Origin: Lactobacillus sp.
GTDB lineage: Bacteria > Bacillota > Bacilli > Lactobacillales > Lactobacillaceae
Assembly: GCA_022484695.1 (NCBI GenBank)
Contig: JAKVKU010000007.1
Location: 1-64,000, forward strand
Direction: 5' to 3'
DNA: 64,000 nt
Shown here: positions 44,348 to 54,100 of the stretch, in pieces
Layout of the letters: every line of letters starts with the position of its first letter
Numbering within the stretch: position 1 is the first letter of the stretch
Notes under the pieces: generated by a model
The model's database searches: none
Seen by the model: the letters and a program-made list of their open reading frames with translations, nothing else
Told to the model about the DNA's origin: nothing
Translations under genes and position numbers: made by a program

Positions 44348-44366
44348 CCCTGTCTTTTTTTAGTAA

Positions 44367-44394
44367 ATAATACTATGTGTACTTATTTTGTCAA
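44367..44394 (-). promoter_or_regulatory. Promoter of the TetR-type gene
   Basis: On the minus strand TTGACA (44389-44394) and TATTAT (44367-44372) are 16 bases apart. AAATAA and TTATTT arms (44365 and 44383) flank the spacer and could serve as an operator. The rest of the gap to 44672 is AT-rich and holds the unassigned promoter of the rightward pair. Confidence 0.6.
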
Positions 44395-44671
44395 GTTCCA
44401 TCCGGGGACGTAAAAATAATTTGACAGGGTGACAGGTAAAAACTAGAGAAATATTTGCTTGAATGCTAAGAAAAGCAGCAATGATTCTGGTCAGATAAAT
44501 TTATTTAACGGTCACAGTGTCAGTTTATTGACCTTGTGTCTATTGTCATATCTTGTTAAATTACAGACGTAAGGAAGTTCTGACAATGATTTTTAGGAAA
44601 TATATCAAATTACAGGATGCTTTATATTTCTTGATAATTATCCTCAGAACAGAAAAAAGGAGGAACTACTT

Positions 44672-45223
44672 ATGACTAAAACGACGAAGATTGACAGACC
44701 ACTGATTTTTGAAAGAGACAGAGCGAGTAAAGATAGGTTTAACATTGAATGTGCTGTGGCTACAACTGAAGGAAAGGTTTTTAATCAAGATGAGAATGGT
44801 AAGCTCCTTGAGTTAATGAAAGATGAAAACTTTATCGAAGCGTGCCACTGTGGGGATTCAAAAAAATTCATATTTTCATTAGTTGAAGCGGGAGTGTTAC
44901 AACTTGAAGATTCATCAAAGGCTAATATTAGAGCCGGATGGTACTCAGAAACCGCCAATATTCTCACTAATTATCAAGCGGCATTTGAGGCGAACGCCGT
45001 TGTTGCATATGACTTTGCAGCAGGCGTTGGTGTCGCAGTTGTGGTTGTATACATAGGTGAAGCAACTCCACTTACAAAGGATATGACCGGAGGCTTACTT
45101 AAAAGTGAAACTAACAGAAAATGTGTTGCCATTGCTGGTCAACTCGGTGGGGTTCAGTTTAAGAAAACAATGTTAGACATTTTTCAAAGATTAGAATCTG
45201 GCGAAAAGGTCGTGTTGAGATAG
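44672..45223 (+). CDS. Possible RiPP precursor with Nif11-like leader
   Basis: I do not recognise this 183-residue protein with certainty. Residues 42-82 (GKLLELMKDENFIEACHCGD...FIFSLVEAGVLQLED) resemble the helical Nif11-like leader (D..F...L..C.....E...L..E.G..L..E). A hydrophobic Ala/Val-rich segment follows (about 103-130, ANAVVAYDFAAGVGVAVVVV), unusual in soluble proteins but known in cores of radical SAM-modified peptides. The last 50 residues look like a soluble tail (QFKKTMLDIFQRLESGEK). It has an AAAAGGAGG site and lies two bases before a radical SAM gene, with which it must be co-translated. Codon use is AT-rich, unlike the flanks. Confidence 0.5.
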   Translation: MTKTTKIDRPLIFERDRASKDRFNIECAVATTEGKVFNQDENGKLLELMKDENFIEACHCGDSKKFIFSLVEAGVLQLEDSSKANIRAGWYSETANILTNYQAAFEANAVVAYDFAAGVGVAVVVVYIGEATPLTKDMTGGLLKSETNRKCVAIAGQLGGVQFKKTMLDIFQRLESGEKVVLR

Positions 45224-45225
45224 TA

Positions 45226-46257
45226 ATGGGGAATTTCATTAAAGATTTTACACCTACTAATGCAGCCGTTATTTTATCTAATAAGTGCAGTGCTGCATGT
45301 CGTGAATGCTGTTTTGGATGCAATCCTCGAAAAGATACTACATTAACAAATGAAGAAATTTTCAATTTTGTTGATGAAGTAGTTGCAACGACTAATGCTA
45401 GATTCATTGTTTGGACAGGTGGCGAAGCCTTTATGTTGGGAGAAAGGCTATGTGAAGTACTTGATTATGCCCAGCAAAGGGGGCTGCCATCCAGAATTGT
45501 GAGTAATGGGTACTGGGCAACATCAAGCAATGTGGCAAAGCAACGGTTGACTAAACTCAAGTTATCAGGTCTTCGAGAATTGAATTTATCAACTGGAGAT
45601 AATCATCAAGAATGGGTTACTATTGAAAAGGTTTTAACTGCTGCAAGAGAAAGCTTGAGGCTTGGAATCAACACGGTTGTTTCAATTGAAACAACCAAAC
45701 ATAGTCACTTTAAAGAAAAAGATTTACGACAACATCCCATTTATCAATCCATTGAAAATGAAGGCTTGGATAATAGATTGGAAATAGTTAACGCAGCATG
45801 GGTCTCATTCCACCGGGATCAAGAATATGAGTATGAAGATATTGATGATGCAGAAATCAATAATGGATGTGATCATCTTTTTAAATTTATTGGATTAAAT
45901 CCAAAAAGCGAACTGGTTGCTTGTTGTGGATTAACAGTGGATTATATTCCAGAAATGAATCTAGGTAAATTTAACCAAGATTCAAAATTGAAGCAAGCTT
46001 ATGATCAGCAGAAGGATGACTTTATGAAACGGTGGCTGTTTGTTGCCGGCCCAATTAATATTATGAGAATGGTAAAGCAATGGGATAAAACTATTCAAAT
46101 TCCTAAATTTGCTCATTACTGTCAGACCTGTGCATATATTTTCCAGAGTGAAGATATCAGACAATGTATTTTGACGAATTTTAGCTCTATAAAAGATGAA
46201 ATAAATCAAAAATTTGAGAACAAAATCAAAATTAACGAAGAATTGAAACTTGTCTAA
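45226..46257 (+). CDS. Radical SAM enzyme with extra cysteines (SPASM-like)
   Basis: The 343-residue protein has the CxxxCxxC cluster motif (C21, C25, C28 in NKCSAACRECCFGC), GGE in WTGGEAF (residues 65-67), and C-terminal cysteines C215, C233, C234, C299, C302 and C314 (HYCQTCAYIFQSEDIRQC) that could bind auxiliary iron-sulfur clusters. It follows the Nif11-like gene by two bases with only a weak ribosome site, so translation is coupled. The likely reaction is radical modification of the neighbouring peptide (thioether, C-C or epimer). No transporter, protease or second modifying enzyme is next to it. AT-rich codon use suggests horizontal transfer. Confidence 0.75.
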   Translation: MGNFIKDFTPTNAAVILSNKCSAACRECCFGCNPRKDTTLTNEEIFNFVDEVVATTNARFIVWTGGEAFMLGERLCEVLDYAQQRGLPSRIVSNGYWATSSNVAKQRLTKLKLSGLRELNLSTGDNHQEWVTIEKVLTAARESLRLGINTVVSIETTKHSHFKEKDLRQHPIYQSIENEGLDNRLEIVNAAWVSFHRDQEYEYEDIDDAEINNGCDHLFKFIGLNPKSELVACCGLTVDYIPEMNLGKFNQDSKLKQAYDQQKDDFMKRWLFVAGPINIMRMVKQWDKTIQIPKFAHYCQTCAYIFQSEDIRQCILTNFSSIKDEINQKFENKIKINEELKLV

Positions 46258-46683
46258 AATGGTATATTTATTGACTAATCAAGAGGAAAATGTAGATAGC
46301 ATATAAATTTTCTTTACGATTTCAAAAATTGAGTTAGTATGATTTTGTGGGTATGATTTGGTAGATTTAACTAAAGAAGGATCATGACAATTAGTTGGCA
46401 GGGAATCAAAAATTTGGAGTAAATCTGTATTGGACGGAATTTCACCTGCAAGGTTAGCAATTGTACAATTGAAGTTGCTTTTTATTGACTTATACCGTAA
46501 TTTGTATGTGATTTCATCTGCTGTCTTGGTTTGAGAGATTAAATAATATCACAAAGGAACCATTTCCGCTGCAGTGGTATACATTGGAAATACGGCGTAG
46601 CTCAAGGGGCTGCGCCCTTTATTTTACTGTAGGTGAATTATTCAGGAATTTGATTCTAAGCGTAATAAGGAGAAAATACTAAT
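46258..46683 (+). other. Intergenic region with small open frames, island centre
   Basis: No confident gene. A 12-codon ORF (46384-46422) has AAGAAGGATC before its ATG. Overlapping it, a 48-codon open frame (46388-46534) has TTG at 46430 ten bases after TTTGGAG and would give MDGISPARLAIVQLKLLFID-like text. These may be remnants or tiny peptides. A GC hairpin with a T-rich end (about 46599-46625, AAGGGGCTGCGCCCTT) could be the terminator of the radical SAM unit. Confidence 0.4.
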
Positions 46684-47052
46684 ATGACAAATAATAACGG
46701 GTCTAAAAGAAATAAGGCAAGAACAAAATACATTATTTTAACAATTGTAGCGATGATAGTCACATTTCTACCAATATTTTTTTTGCCAATGATTAGGCAT
46801 ACTCCAAAAACTGAAAAAGCTATTGATGTATTTTCAATGATAATGATGATCCCCGGAATATTTTTTGGTTTTAAAGTCGTTCAAGCTACGTATGACAAGG
46901 ATAAGCTAGCTAAAGGACCGTTGTTTATTCCAAAATCATTTGGATACGGTTTATCTATAAATCCCTATCATCCTGTAGGGAAAGTTATTTGGGGACTACT
47001 TGGTGCAGTAATCGTATTTTTCTTAGTAAAGTTTATTTTAACTCCAGCGTAA
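46684..47052 (+). CDS. Small DUF5808-like membrane protein, second copy
   Basis: The 122-residue protein mirrors the one at 18904: basic Asn-rich start, two helices (FLPIFFLPMI), the signature LFIPKSFGYGLSINPYHPVG, and a final helix ending ILTPA (same end as IVTPA there). Codons are AT-rich compared with the copy at 18904, so it probably came with this island or has drifted in it. A TAAGGAG site precedes the ATG. Confidence 0.65.
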   Translation: MTNNNGSKRNKARTKYIILTIVAMIVTFLPIFFLPMIRHTPKTEKAIDVFSMIMMIPGIFFGFKVVQATYDKDKLAKGPLFIPKSFGYGLSINPYHPVGKVIWGLLGAVIVFFLVKFILTPA

Positions 47053-47331
47053 GTTGAAATGCTCTAATTATTGCCGATACATTTTTTGTGCAGCATTGTA
47101 TAGTTCAAGAGGCAATATTGGGATATGTCCCCAATAAATATGTTCCATTGATTTGACCGTGCAGATGAATCTCGATTATCTAAAAGGAAGCTTCACGCAC
47201 ACATTATTTTTAAAGAATAAAAGTGAGTTGGTGAGTGTACAGTTGTAGAAAAGCAAATTTCATGGAAAACGTGATGATATCAGAGTAACAGCGTCCTAAA
47301 CACTCTAACAGACAAAGAAAGTAGGTATATT

Positions 47332-47844
47332 ATGAGAAAGAATTTCATGAGACTGGGAATGTTATTCCTAGCTTCACTGGCCGGAACCTGGTTTTTGGGG
47401 CACGTACAAATTTATACTTTTCCAACAGCTAAGACAGCGGAAATGGTGGCCAACAAACAAGCTATGGTACTTGGTATCTCGATTATCTCGTTTATAGTGA
47501 CCTCAATTATCTCGGCGTTGATTCCTTGGTTGCTTTATACATTTACTAAAGCATTGACAAACAAAGAAAGTTTAACGGAAAAGGCGCCAGGAATGCGATT
47601 GGCAATTTATTACTACGTTAACTGCTTGGTAGTTCTAGTCTTAACATTAATATTTACGTACATAACCCATAACAAGGTACCAACGACAGCCACCATGGCA
47701 ATTTATTACGGCGGTGTCATTATCCAACTTTTGTTAAGTTACAGTGTCATTAATAAGCGCCGACCTTATGCCTTGTTCAGCGTCTTATTGCTAATAGTTG
47801 CCTCAATTACGCCAGTTATGAAATTAATTGCTACCATGAAGTAA
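47332..47844 (+). CDS. Four-helix membrane protein, second copy
   Basis: The 170-residue protein parallels that at 19315 along its whole length (HVQIYTFPTAKTAEMV, LAIYYYVNCLVVLVLTLIFT, GGVIIQLLLSYS). It follows its DUF5808-like partner, but the gap is 279 bases here against 39 there; the gap contains no ORF. An AAAGTAGG site precedes the ATG. Function unknown; conservation as a pair suggests a two-part membrane complex. Confidence 0.6.
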   Translation: MRKNFMRLGMLFLASLAGTWFLGHVQIYTFPTAKTAEMVANKQAMVLGISIISFIVTSIISALIPWLLYTFTKALTNKESLTEKAPGMRLAIYYYVNCLVVLVLTLIFTYITHNKVPTTATMAIYYGGVIIQLLLSYSVINKRRPYALFSVLLLIVASITPVMKLIATMK

Positions 47845-47862
47845 CACTTATACATAATAGCG

Positions 47863-48078
47863 GGAAATAATGACGCCAAGAAGCCTTATGACAAAAAATC
47901 CTTAGTAGCCGGGCGTTACGTGGGCTTGATATTTTATGGCGCCGATATCGTGCTGCTGTTAACCTTTATGCCCAATATACCGAACAACTATTTCTGGGGA
48001 ATCTTGGTTGTAATGCTAGCGTTTATGCTAACTGTGACGATTTTATTGAACATGCGATTACGTAAAATGAGGCAATGA
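47863..48078 (+). pseudogene. Remnant of a DUF3784-like membrane protein
   Basis: Directly after the stop of the previous gene, the same frame continues without a start codon as NNDAKKPYDKKSLVAGRYVG and a two-helix end (LTVTILLNMRLRKMRQ). The YDKKSL..RYVGLIF pattern resembles the middle of DUF3784 proteins, which normally have another helix first. The missing N-terminus suggests a truncated gene, perhaps the scar where the island joined. GC content rises from here on. Confidence 0.45.
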
Positions 48079-48150
48079 TCAAATCGAAAGCCAGGTAATT
48101 ATCTTTGAATGGTCCGGTACCAGATTTTGTGTTTTGGCATTATTATCCTA

Positions 48151-48195
48151 AAACCAGCATCCCGTTTTGAATCAATCGGCGGTGCTGGGTTTTTA
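48151..48195 (+). terminator. Terminator after the remnant
   Basis: AAACCAGCA (48151-48159) pairs with TGCTGGGTTT, followed by a T-run; the loop is long. Confidence 0.65.
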
Positions 48196-48275
48196 TTTAG
48201 AGCAACTTAGATTTGTGAATTCACCTAAAAACAGGCTATAATAGAAAAAATGAATTGTTTGAAAGGATGAAGGGC

Positions 48276-48599
48276 ATGCGGGTATTCGATGTTTTAAAAT
48301 TAGTAACGGTGAATCACGGAGAACTGCCAGTTCAACAAGTGATTATGACAGACCCCTCCGGTAAGCCAAACAGTGTGCTCACCGATTTATTGCACGATGT
48401 CTTAAACAAGACCCAGTTGTTTGTGGACTTAAAAGAGGTCAATGATTCAGCGGACATTATCGACACGTTGCATAATGTCACACCACTGCCAGATGACGTG
48501 CTGGACGAATATGACAAGATTTTGACCCAGGAAGTGATCGGGCTGAATTTTGCCACGCGTAAGAGCGAGATTGAACTCGTCTATGATGAGCTCGTGTAA
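48276..48599 (+). CDS. Acidic protein of unknown function next to an HNH gene
   Basis: The 107-residue soluble protein starts MRVFDVLKLVTVNHGELPVQ, is rich in Asp, Val and Leu, and has no Cys or membrane segment. I do not recognise it. ATG 48276 follows AAGGATGAAGGG. Its stop lies two bases before the HNH gene, which has no clear ribosome site of its own, so the two are coupled in translation and may act together. Confidence 0.6.
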   Translation: MRVFDVLKLVTVNHGELPVQQVIMTDPSGKPNSVLTDLLHDVLNKTQLFVDLKEVNDSADIIDTLHNVTPLPDDVLDEYDKILTQEVIGLNFATRKSEIELVYDELV

Positions 48600-48601
48600 T
48601 C

Positions 48602-49495
48602 ATGCATCTACGGTGTGCCTATTGTACGTTGACCATGGCCGAATCTTATTTCCAACAAGACACACAGCTAAGCAGTCTGTGTGCGATTTGTGTCCAGCGG
48701 GGTCAAGATCCTAAGGCCTTCTTCAATGGGGATGTTTACTACCTCGCCCAAGCCCAGCAACGCCCTTATCTGGGCCTAACTGAGCCCACAGCCCAGCCCA
48801 AATTGCGCCTGAGCAAAAAACAGCGCCGCTTTGTCACTACTTTATTGCAAAACTTTGCCACCAGCCCGACCATCGTCCACCAAGTGGTCCCCTTAAGCGC
48901 TTTTGCCAAGCAAATTATCCTGCTAGAAGATGGGGAACTGCCCTTACCTGATACGGGGGTCTTTAATGACGTCATGGCGTACCTGGGCTTTGAATTGGGT
49001 AGCTTGTTTCACCAAAATCAGCTGGACTACACCACGCGACAACTGATTCGAGAGAAGTACCAGCATACCTGCCAATATTGCGGCCGCCGGGGGGATAGTG
49101 TGGACCATAAGGACCCGGTATTTGTCAGCCAAGATAATAGCTTGGGCAATTTGACCCTAGCTTGTCAGGAATGCAACCGCCTGAAAGGGGACATGCCCTA
49201 TGCCTTGTTTCAGCGCTTAAACGCCCAGATCAAGCCTTTAAATCAGGCCCTGGTGGATTTTGAAAACACGTTGAACAACTTGCAGCAGCTGATTAATACC
49301 AACCGGCATACCTTAGCCGCCCAGCAACACTTAACCTCAGATCCCCAAGCGCCGGCATTAGAGCCGCTCCGGCGCAAAGCCAAGGATCTACAATTTGTCT
49401 ATGACAGTGTCCAAAGCGATTATCAAAAGCGCATTCAATTGCGCCATGATTTCATCGTATCCAATGCTTTAGTCCACCAACGCTATCAATCGTGA
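48602..49495 (+). CDS. HNH endonuclease-type protein with N-terminal zinc motif
   Basis: The 297-residue protein has an N-terminal CAYC...CAIC (C5, C8, C27, C30) zinc-ribbon-like motif. A central HNH fold follows: CQYCGRRGDSVDHKDPV (zinc Cys pair and the DH of the active site) then LTLACQECNRLKGD. The C-terminal 100 residues are a charged helical region (FENTLNNLQQLINTNRH). HNH proteins of this kind are usually nucleases, in restriction, mobile elements or housekeeping. No methyltransferase or phage gene is nearby. It overlaps the following gene's ribosome site. Confidence 0.75.
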   Translation: MHLRCAYCTLTMAESYFQQDTQLSSLCAICVQRGQDPKAFFNGDVYYLAQAQQRPYLGLTEPTAQPKLRLSKKQRRFVTTLLQNFATSPTIVHQVVPLSAFAKQIILLEDGELPLPDTGVFNDVMAYLGFELGSLFHQNQLDYTTRQLIREKYQHTCQYCGRRGDSVDHKDPVFVSQDNSLGNLTLACQECNRLKGDMPYALFQRLNAQIKPLNQALVDFENTLNNLQQLINTNRHTLAAQQHLTSDPQAPALEPLRRKAKDLQFVYDSVQSDYQKRIQLRHDFIVSNALVHQRYQS

Positions 49496-49506
49496 GGTGT
49501 TTGACT

Positions 49507-49926
49507 TTGAAACATGTAAAAGTTACGCTGACGCATTTTACCAATATTGTGATAGATGCTTTTTTAACCGTACTGGCTATTTTAATGTTAGTGGCCATGG
49601 TCAAGCAGCTGATCGTTTTAGGCGAGTACGCCTTTGCGGAAAAGCTGTCTTTTACCACCATGATCACCAACAGTTTATCTTTTTTTATGTATTTTGAGTT
49701 CACTATGATGATCAAGAAATATATTGATGAGGGCCACCATATTCCCATCCGCTACTTGGTATACATCGCCTTGACCGCCATTTTGCGCCAAGAAATGGTT
49801 ACCCACGATGATGCCACCCAAACGTTGATTTTGTCCATCGCCATCTTTTTATTGGTGTTGACCTTAATGGCGCTGGAGATTGTGGAGGGGCGGGTCCCAC
49901 TTTCTAAAAATCGCTTTAAAAAATAA
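49507..49926 (+). CDS. PsiE-type membrane protein
   Basis: This protein of about 139 residues has four membrane helices and matches the PsiE family by layout and motifs (VIDAFLTVLAILMLV, FFMYFEFTMMIKKYI, HHIPIRYLVYIALTAILR). PsiE is induced by phosphate starvation in Escherichia coli; its role is unknown. The start is probably TTG 49507 behind GAGGTG. It is followed by a terminator. Confidence 0.75.
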   Translation: MKHVKVTLTHFTNIVIDAFLTVLAILMLVAMVKQLIVLGEYAFAEKLSFTTMITNSLSFFMYFEFTMMIKKYIDEGHHIPIRYLVYIALTAILRQEMVTHDDATQTLILSIAIFLLVLTLMALEIVEGRVPLSKNRFKK

Positions 49927-49932
49927 TATGCT

Positions 49933-49980
49933 AAAATCGGGTAATGTTAAGTAGAGATATTTAACAGAGACCCGATTTTT
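49933..49980 (+). terminator. Terminator before sbcD
   Basis: AAAATCGGG (49933-49941) pairs with CCCGATTTTT (49971-49980). Confidence 0.75.
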
Positions 49981-50000
49981 GCCTATAAAGGAGAATTTTT

Positions 50001-51125
50001 ATGCGCTTATTACATACGGCAGACTGGCATATTGGCCGGCGCCTTCATGGCTTTGACCTGACGGCGGCCCAAGAGCATGCCTTTGACCAAATTGAACACA
50101 TTGCCACCACCCAACACGTGGATGGCATTATCATCGCCGGAGATTTATACGACCGCAGTCTACCCGGAGAAGAGGCGGTGGCCTTGTTGAATCAGATGAT
50201 CCAAAAATTGAATTTGACTGACCATTTCCCCATTTACGCCATTTCTGGCAACCACGATAGCGCCATTCGCCTGGCCACCGGCGCCCCCTGGTTTCAAGCC
50301 ACCAATTATTACATGTGTACCGATATTGCCCAGGCCTTTGAACCAGTGGAATTGCCGGATACTCAGCTATTTTTACTGCCTTATTTTGAACCCTTTGCGG
50401 CCCAGAAGTATTTCAAAGATGACAGTCTGGTGCATTTAGACCAGGCCGTGGCTGCTTGTGTCACCAAGATGAAGACTTTATTTGACCCCAATAAAAAGCA
50501 TATTTTAGTGGCCCATTTTTTTGTGGCCGGCAGTGCCATGACCGATTCCGAGACCCAATTGAAGGTGGGGGGCTTAGCAGCTGTACCCGCAGCCACCCTG
50601 GCGGATTTTGATGATGTGGCTTTGGGACACCTCCACGGTAAAGACGCCCTGCATGAAAAAAACGCCCAGTACAGTGGCTCACCGGTGAAGTTTTCCCTGT
50701 CAGAGGCCAGTCAAAAAAAGGGCGTCTATATTATCGATACGGCTACGCTAGAACGGAAATTTATCCCGATTACGCCGCTTTTAGACGTGCAGCGGCTTCA
50801 GGGGAGTTTTGAACAATTCATGGACCCGGCTTTTTACAACACGGTGGCCCGGGATAATTACCTGGGTCTCACCTTGACCGACACCAAGGCCATCCCCAAC
50901 GTGAAAGCCCGCCTAGACGCCATTTACAGCCACATCATCAGCATTGACCGGGTCAACGGCTATGAAACCGACGTGGCCACCCAACACCTAGATTTGGCCA
51001 AGCGGGATCCTTTGGAATTACTGGCGGATTTCTATGAATCCGTGGCCAAAGATGACTTATCCGACCAACAAAAGCAGTGGGCCGCCGCTGCCTTGAAAAC
51101 CGCCAGTGGGGAGGTTCAATCATGA
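50001..51125 (+). CDS. sbcD: Exonuclease subunit SbcD (Mre11-type)
   Basis: The 374-residue nuclease has the phosphoesterase motifs HTADWHIGR (residues 5-13), GDLYDRS, GNHDS, and the metal-binding AHFF and LGHLHG. With SbcC it opens hairpins and cuts blocked DNA ends in the Rad50-Mre11 manner. Its stop overlaps the start of sbcC (ATGA). Confidence 0.95.
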   Translation: MRLLHTADWHIGRRLHGFDLTAAQEHAFDQIEHIATTQHVDGIIIAGDLYDRSLPGEEAVALLNQMIQKLNLTDHFPIYAISGNHDSAIRLATGAPWFQATNYYMCTDIAQAFEPVELPDTQLFLLPYFEPFAAQKYFKDDSLVHLDQAVAACVTKMKTLFDPNKKHILVAHFFVAGSAMTDSETQLKVGGLAAVPAATLADFDDVALGHLHGKDALHEKNAQYSGSPVKFSLSEASQKKGVYIIDTATLERKFIPITPLLDVQRLQGSFEQFMDPAFYNTVARDNYLGLTLTDTKAIPNVKARLDAIYSHIISIDRVNGYETDVATQHLDLAKRDPLELLADFYESVAKDDLSDQQKQWAAAALKTASGEVQS

Positions 51126-54100
51126 AACCACTTAAATTAGTCTTAAAAAATTTCGGACCTTATGAAAATGAAACCATTGATTTCCAAAAATTGGACCAAG
51201 TACCCCTTTTTCTAATCTCGGGGCGGACGGGCAGTGGGAAGTCGACGATTTTTGATGCCATGACCTTCGCTTTATATGGGGATAGTGCCACCAGTGATCG
51301 GCCGGCCCCCAGTTTGCGTTCAGATTTTGCGGCACCCACAGAAGCCACGGTGGTCACCTTGGATTTCAGCCACCAGGGCAAAATCTATCATATCACCCGC
51401 TGGCCTAAGCAGATTTTGGCCAAGAAGCGGGGGGATGGGGTCACCACCCAAAATAACGCCGCGAAGCTGCAGATTTTTCAAGGTGATGAAAAAATTGAAG
51501 ATACCGGTAAGCTAAAGGATATCAATATTTTGATCAACCAAGTGCTGCAGATCAATAAGGAGCAGTTTGCCCAAATTGTCCTGTTGCCCCAAGGGGACTT
51601 CCGACGCTTTTTGACGGCCAGTAGTAATGATAAAGAAGCGGTGTTGCGGAAGTTATTTAAGACCCAACTCTTTGAAAAGTGGGCCGAAGCCTTAAAGGAC
51701 CAATTGCGCCAAGCCAAGCAAGACAACGAAAACTGGCGCTTAGATATTGAAAGCAATCTCAAACAAATTCAATGGTTCCCCAAACCGGATAACCTAAAAG
51801 AGTTAACCACCGGTGAACAAATCGCCCAACTGGAAATTCAGCAAAAGGGTACTGAGGCTGAAATCACGACCTTGAATCAGCAACAAACCAAGATCCAAGA
51901 CCAAATTCAGGCGCAAAAGACCAAATTAGCCCAACAAACCGCTTTAAATGAACACATTCAAACCCTGGCCCAAGTCCAGGCCCAGCGTCAAGCCCATGAC
52001 GGCCAAAAGGCGGCCATGGCCCAAGTGCAACAACAAGTCGCGGCGTTACAATGGGCCCAAGGCCAAAAAGATACGGATCAACGTTTTACCGAGGCCAAAG
52101 CCCAGGCGGCTGATTTAGCGCAACAGCAGGCCGCTAAAACAGCTGATTTAAAGGCCCAACAAGCGCAATTGGCCACGGCCCAAAGTCAACTGAAGATCCT
52201 GCAAGCCCAAGATTCCGTGCAAAAGCACTACCAAGAAGATGCCGCTGTTTTACAGCAACAACGGCCTTATTTTGAACAGGTGGCTAGTTTGACCCAGGCC
52301 TTAACTAAACAGCAACAGGCCACCACCACCCAGACCCAACAGGTGGCCGCCACCCAAACGAAGCTGACCCAGTTGAACGAAAACCTAGAGGCGTTCACCA
52401 AAGTCGTGGCCGCATTGCCAGGGGTGCAAGTCCAACTGGCCCAACAAGGCCAACAGGAAGCCGCTTTGGCGCACCACCAGCAAACACTGGCCCAATTGAC
52501 CCAAGCGCAAGCAGATTTAGGCCAACTACAGGCCAAAGTGAGCCAACAACAGACGGTCAGCCAGCAGCTGACCCAAGCAGCCACCGCTGCCCAAGGGGAT
52601 TATCGGGCCTTGAAGAACCAATGGCTCACCAGCCAAATTGCCAACTTAGCCCAACAATTAGAACCAGGGAGCCCTTGTCCAGTGTGCGGCAGTACCGACC
52701 ATCCAAAACCGGCCGTGGTAACGGCCACCGTGGCGGTGAGCCAAGAAGCGGTGGATGCCGCTGAAGCTGCCCTGCAACAGGCCCAAAAACAAGCCACAGC
52801 CAGCACCACAGCTTTAGAGAGTTTGACAGAACAGGTCACGGCTCAGACCGCTGACTTGACCCAAAACCTGGCGGATTTTCAAGCTGAGTTACAGCAAGCT
52901 GGCTTGGGGCAGTTGGCCGACTTAGCAGCTATGAAAACAGCCCTGCAACAGCGCCAAGCTGAATTGGTCACGCAAAAAAAAGCGTTGTTAGCCCAGGTCA
53001 AAACGGGCAAAATGGCCGAATTACAACAGGCCGATCTACAAAAAGAAATCACCGCCACCCAAGCAGCGTTGGTCACCCAGGAACAGGCGGTGCAACAAGC
53101 CCAGGCCCAACATCAAAAAATCACAGTGCAATTAGCCGACGCCCAGCAACAACTGCCGGCAGGCTTTGAGGACTTAGCTGCCTTAGAGGCCCATTTGACC
53201 GACTTGAAGCAAAAAATTGCCACTTATAGCCAAGCCCTGAGCAAGGCCCAACAAGCAGTGAATGATCTCAGCCAGCAAGTGGCGGCCAGTGAATCCCAAT
53301 TGGCCATGCTGACCCAGCAAGTGGCAGCTACCCAAGACAAAGTGCTTGCCTTAGAGCAACAATTAACGCTATCATTGACCGAACACTTTGGCCAAGCCGA
53401 TTGGACCCAATTCAAAACGCTATTGGGCCAACTAGGGCAATTGCCGACTTTGACCCAACAGGTGCAACAGTACCAAGAACTTGGGGCTAAGCTCGCCACG
53501 GAGATTGAAACCTACACCAAATTAGTGGGGACGCAAACTACGGTGGACCTTAGCCAAGGCCAAGCCCACTTGGCTACCTTGCAGCAGCAACAAACCCAAC
53601 TGGCTGCTGACCTGAAACAGCGCTCAGAGCGGCAGGTGTTGAACCACAGTATTTTGACCCGGGTCCAGGCTAGATTAGCTACTATTGCCCAAAAAGCTGC
53701 GGCTTTCAATGAACTCCAGGCCTTGGTGGATGCCATTGCCGGCAGTGGGGCTGCGAAGTTGAGTTTGGAACGGTATGTCCTGCGGGAATACTTGTTAGAA
53801 ATCTTAAACGTGGCCAACGCCCATTTGAACCAATTAAGTGCCGGCCGCTATTATTTACAACTGCACAAAGAAGCCGGGACCTACCAAAAGACCACCGGCT
53901 TAGAGATTGATGTTTATGATGATAACGTGGGTAAGGCCCGCAGCGTTCATACCTTGTCCGGCGGGGAAAGTTTCATTGCGGCCTTAAGTTTGGCCCTGGC
54001 CTTGGGCGAAGTGATCCAAAATAAAGCCGGGGGCATCAGCATTGATACCCTCTTTATCGATGAAGGCTTTGGGTCCTTGGATCAAGATGCCCTGGGGATG

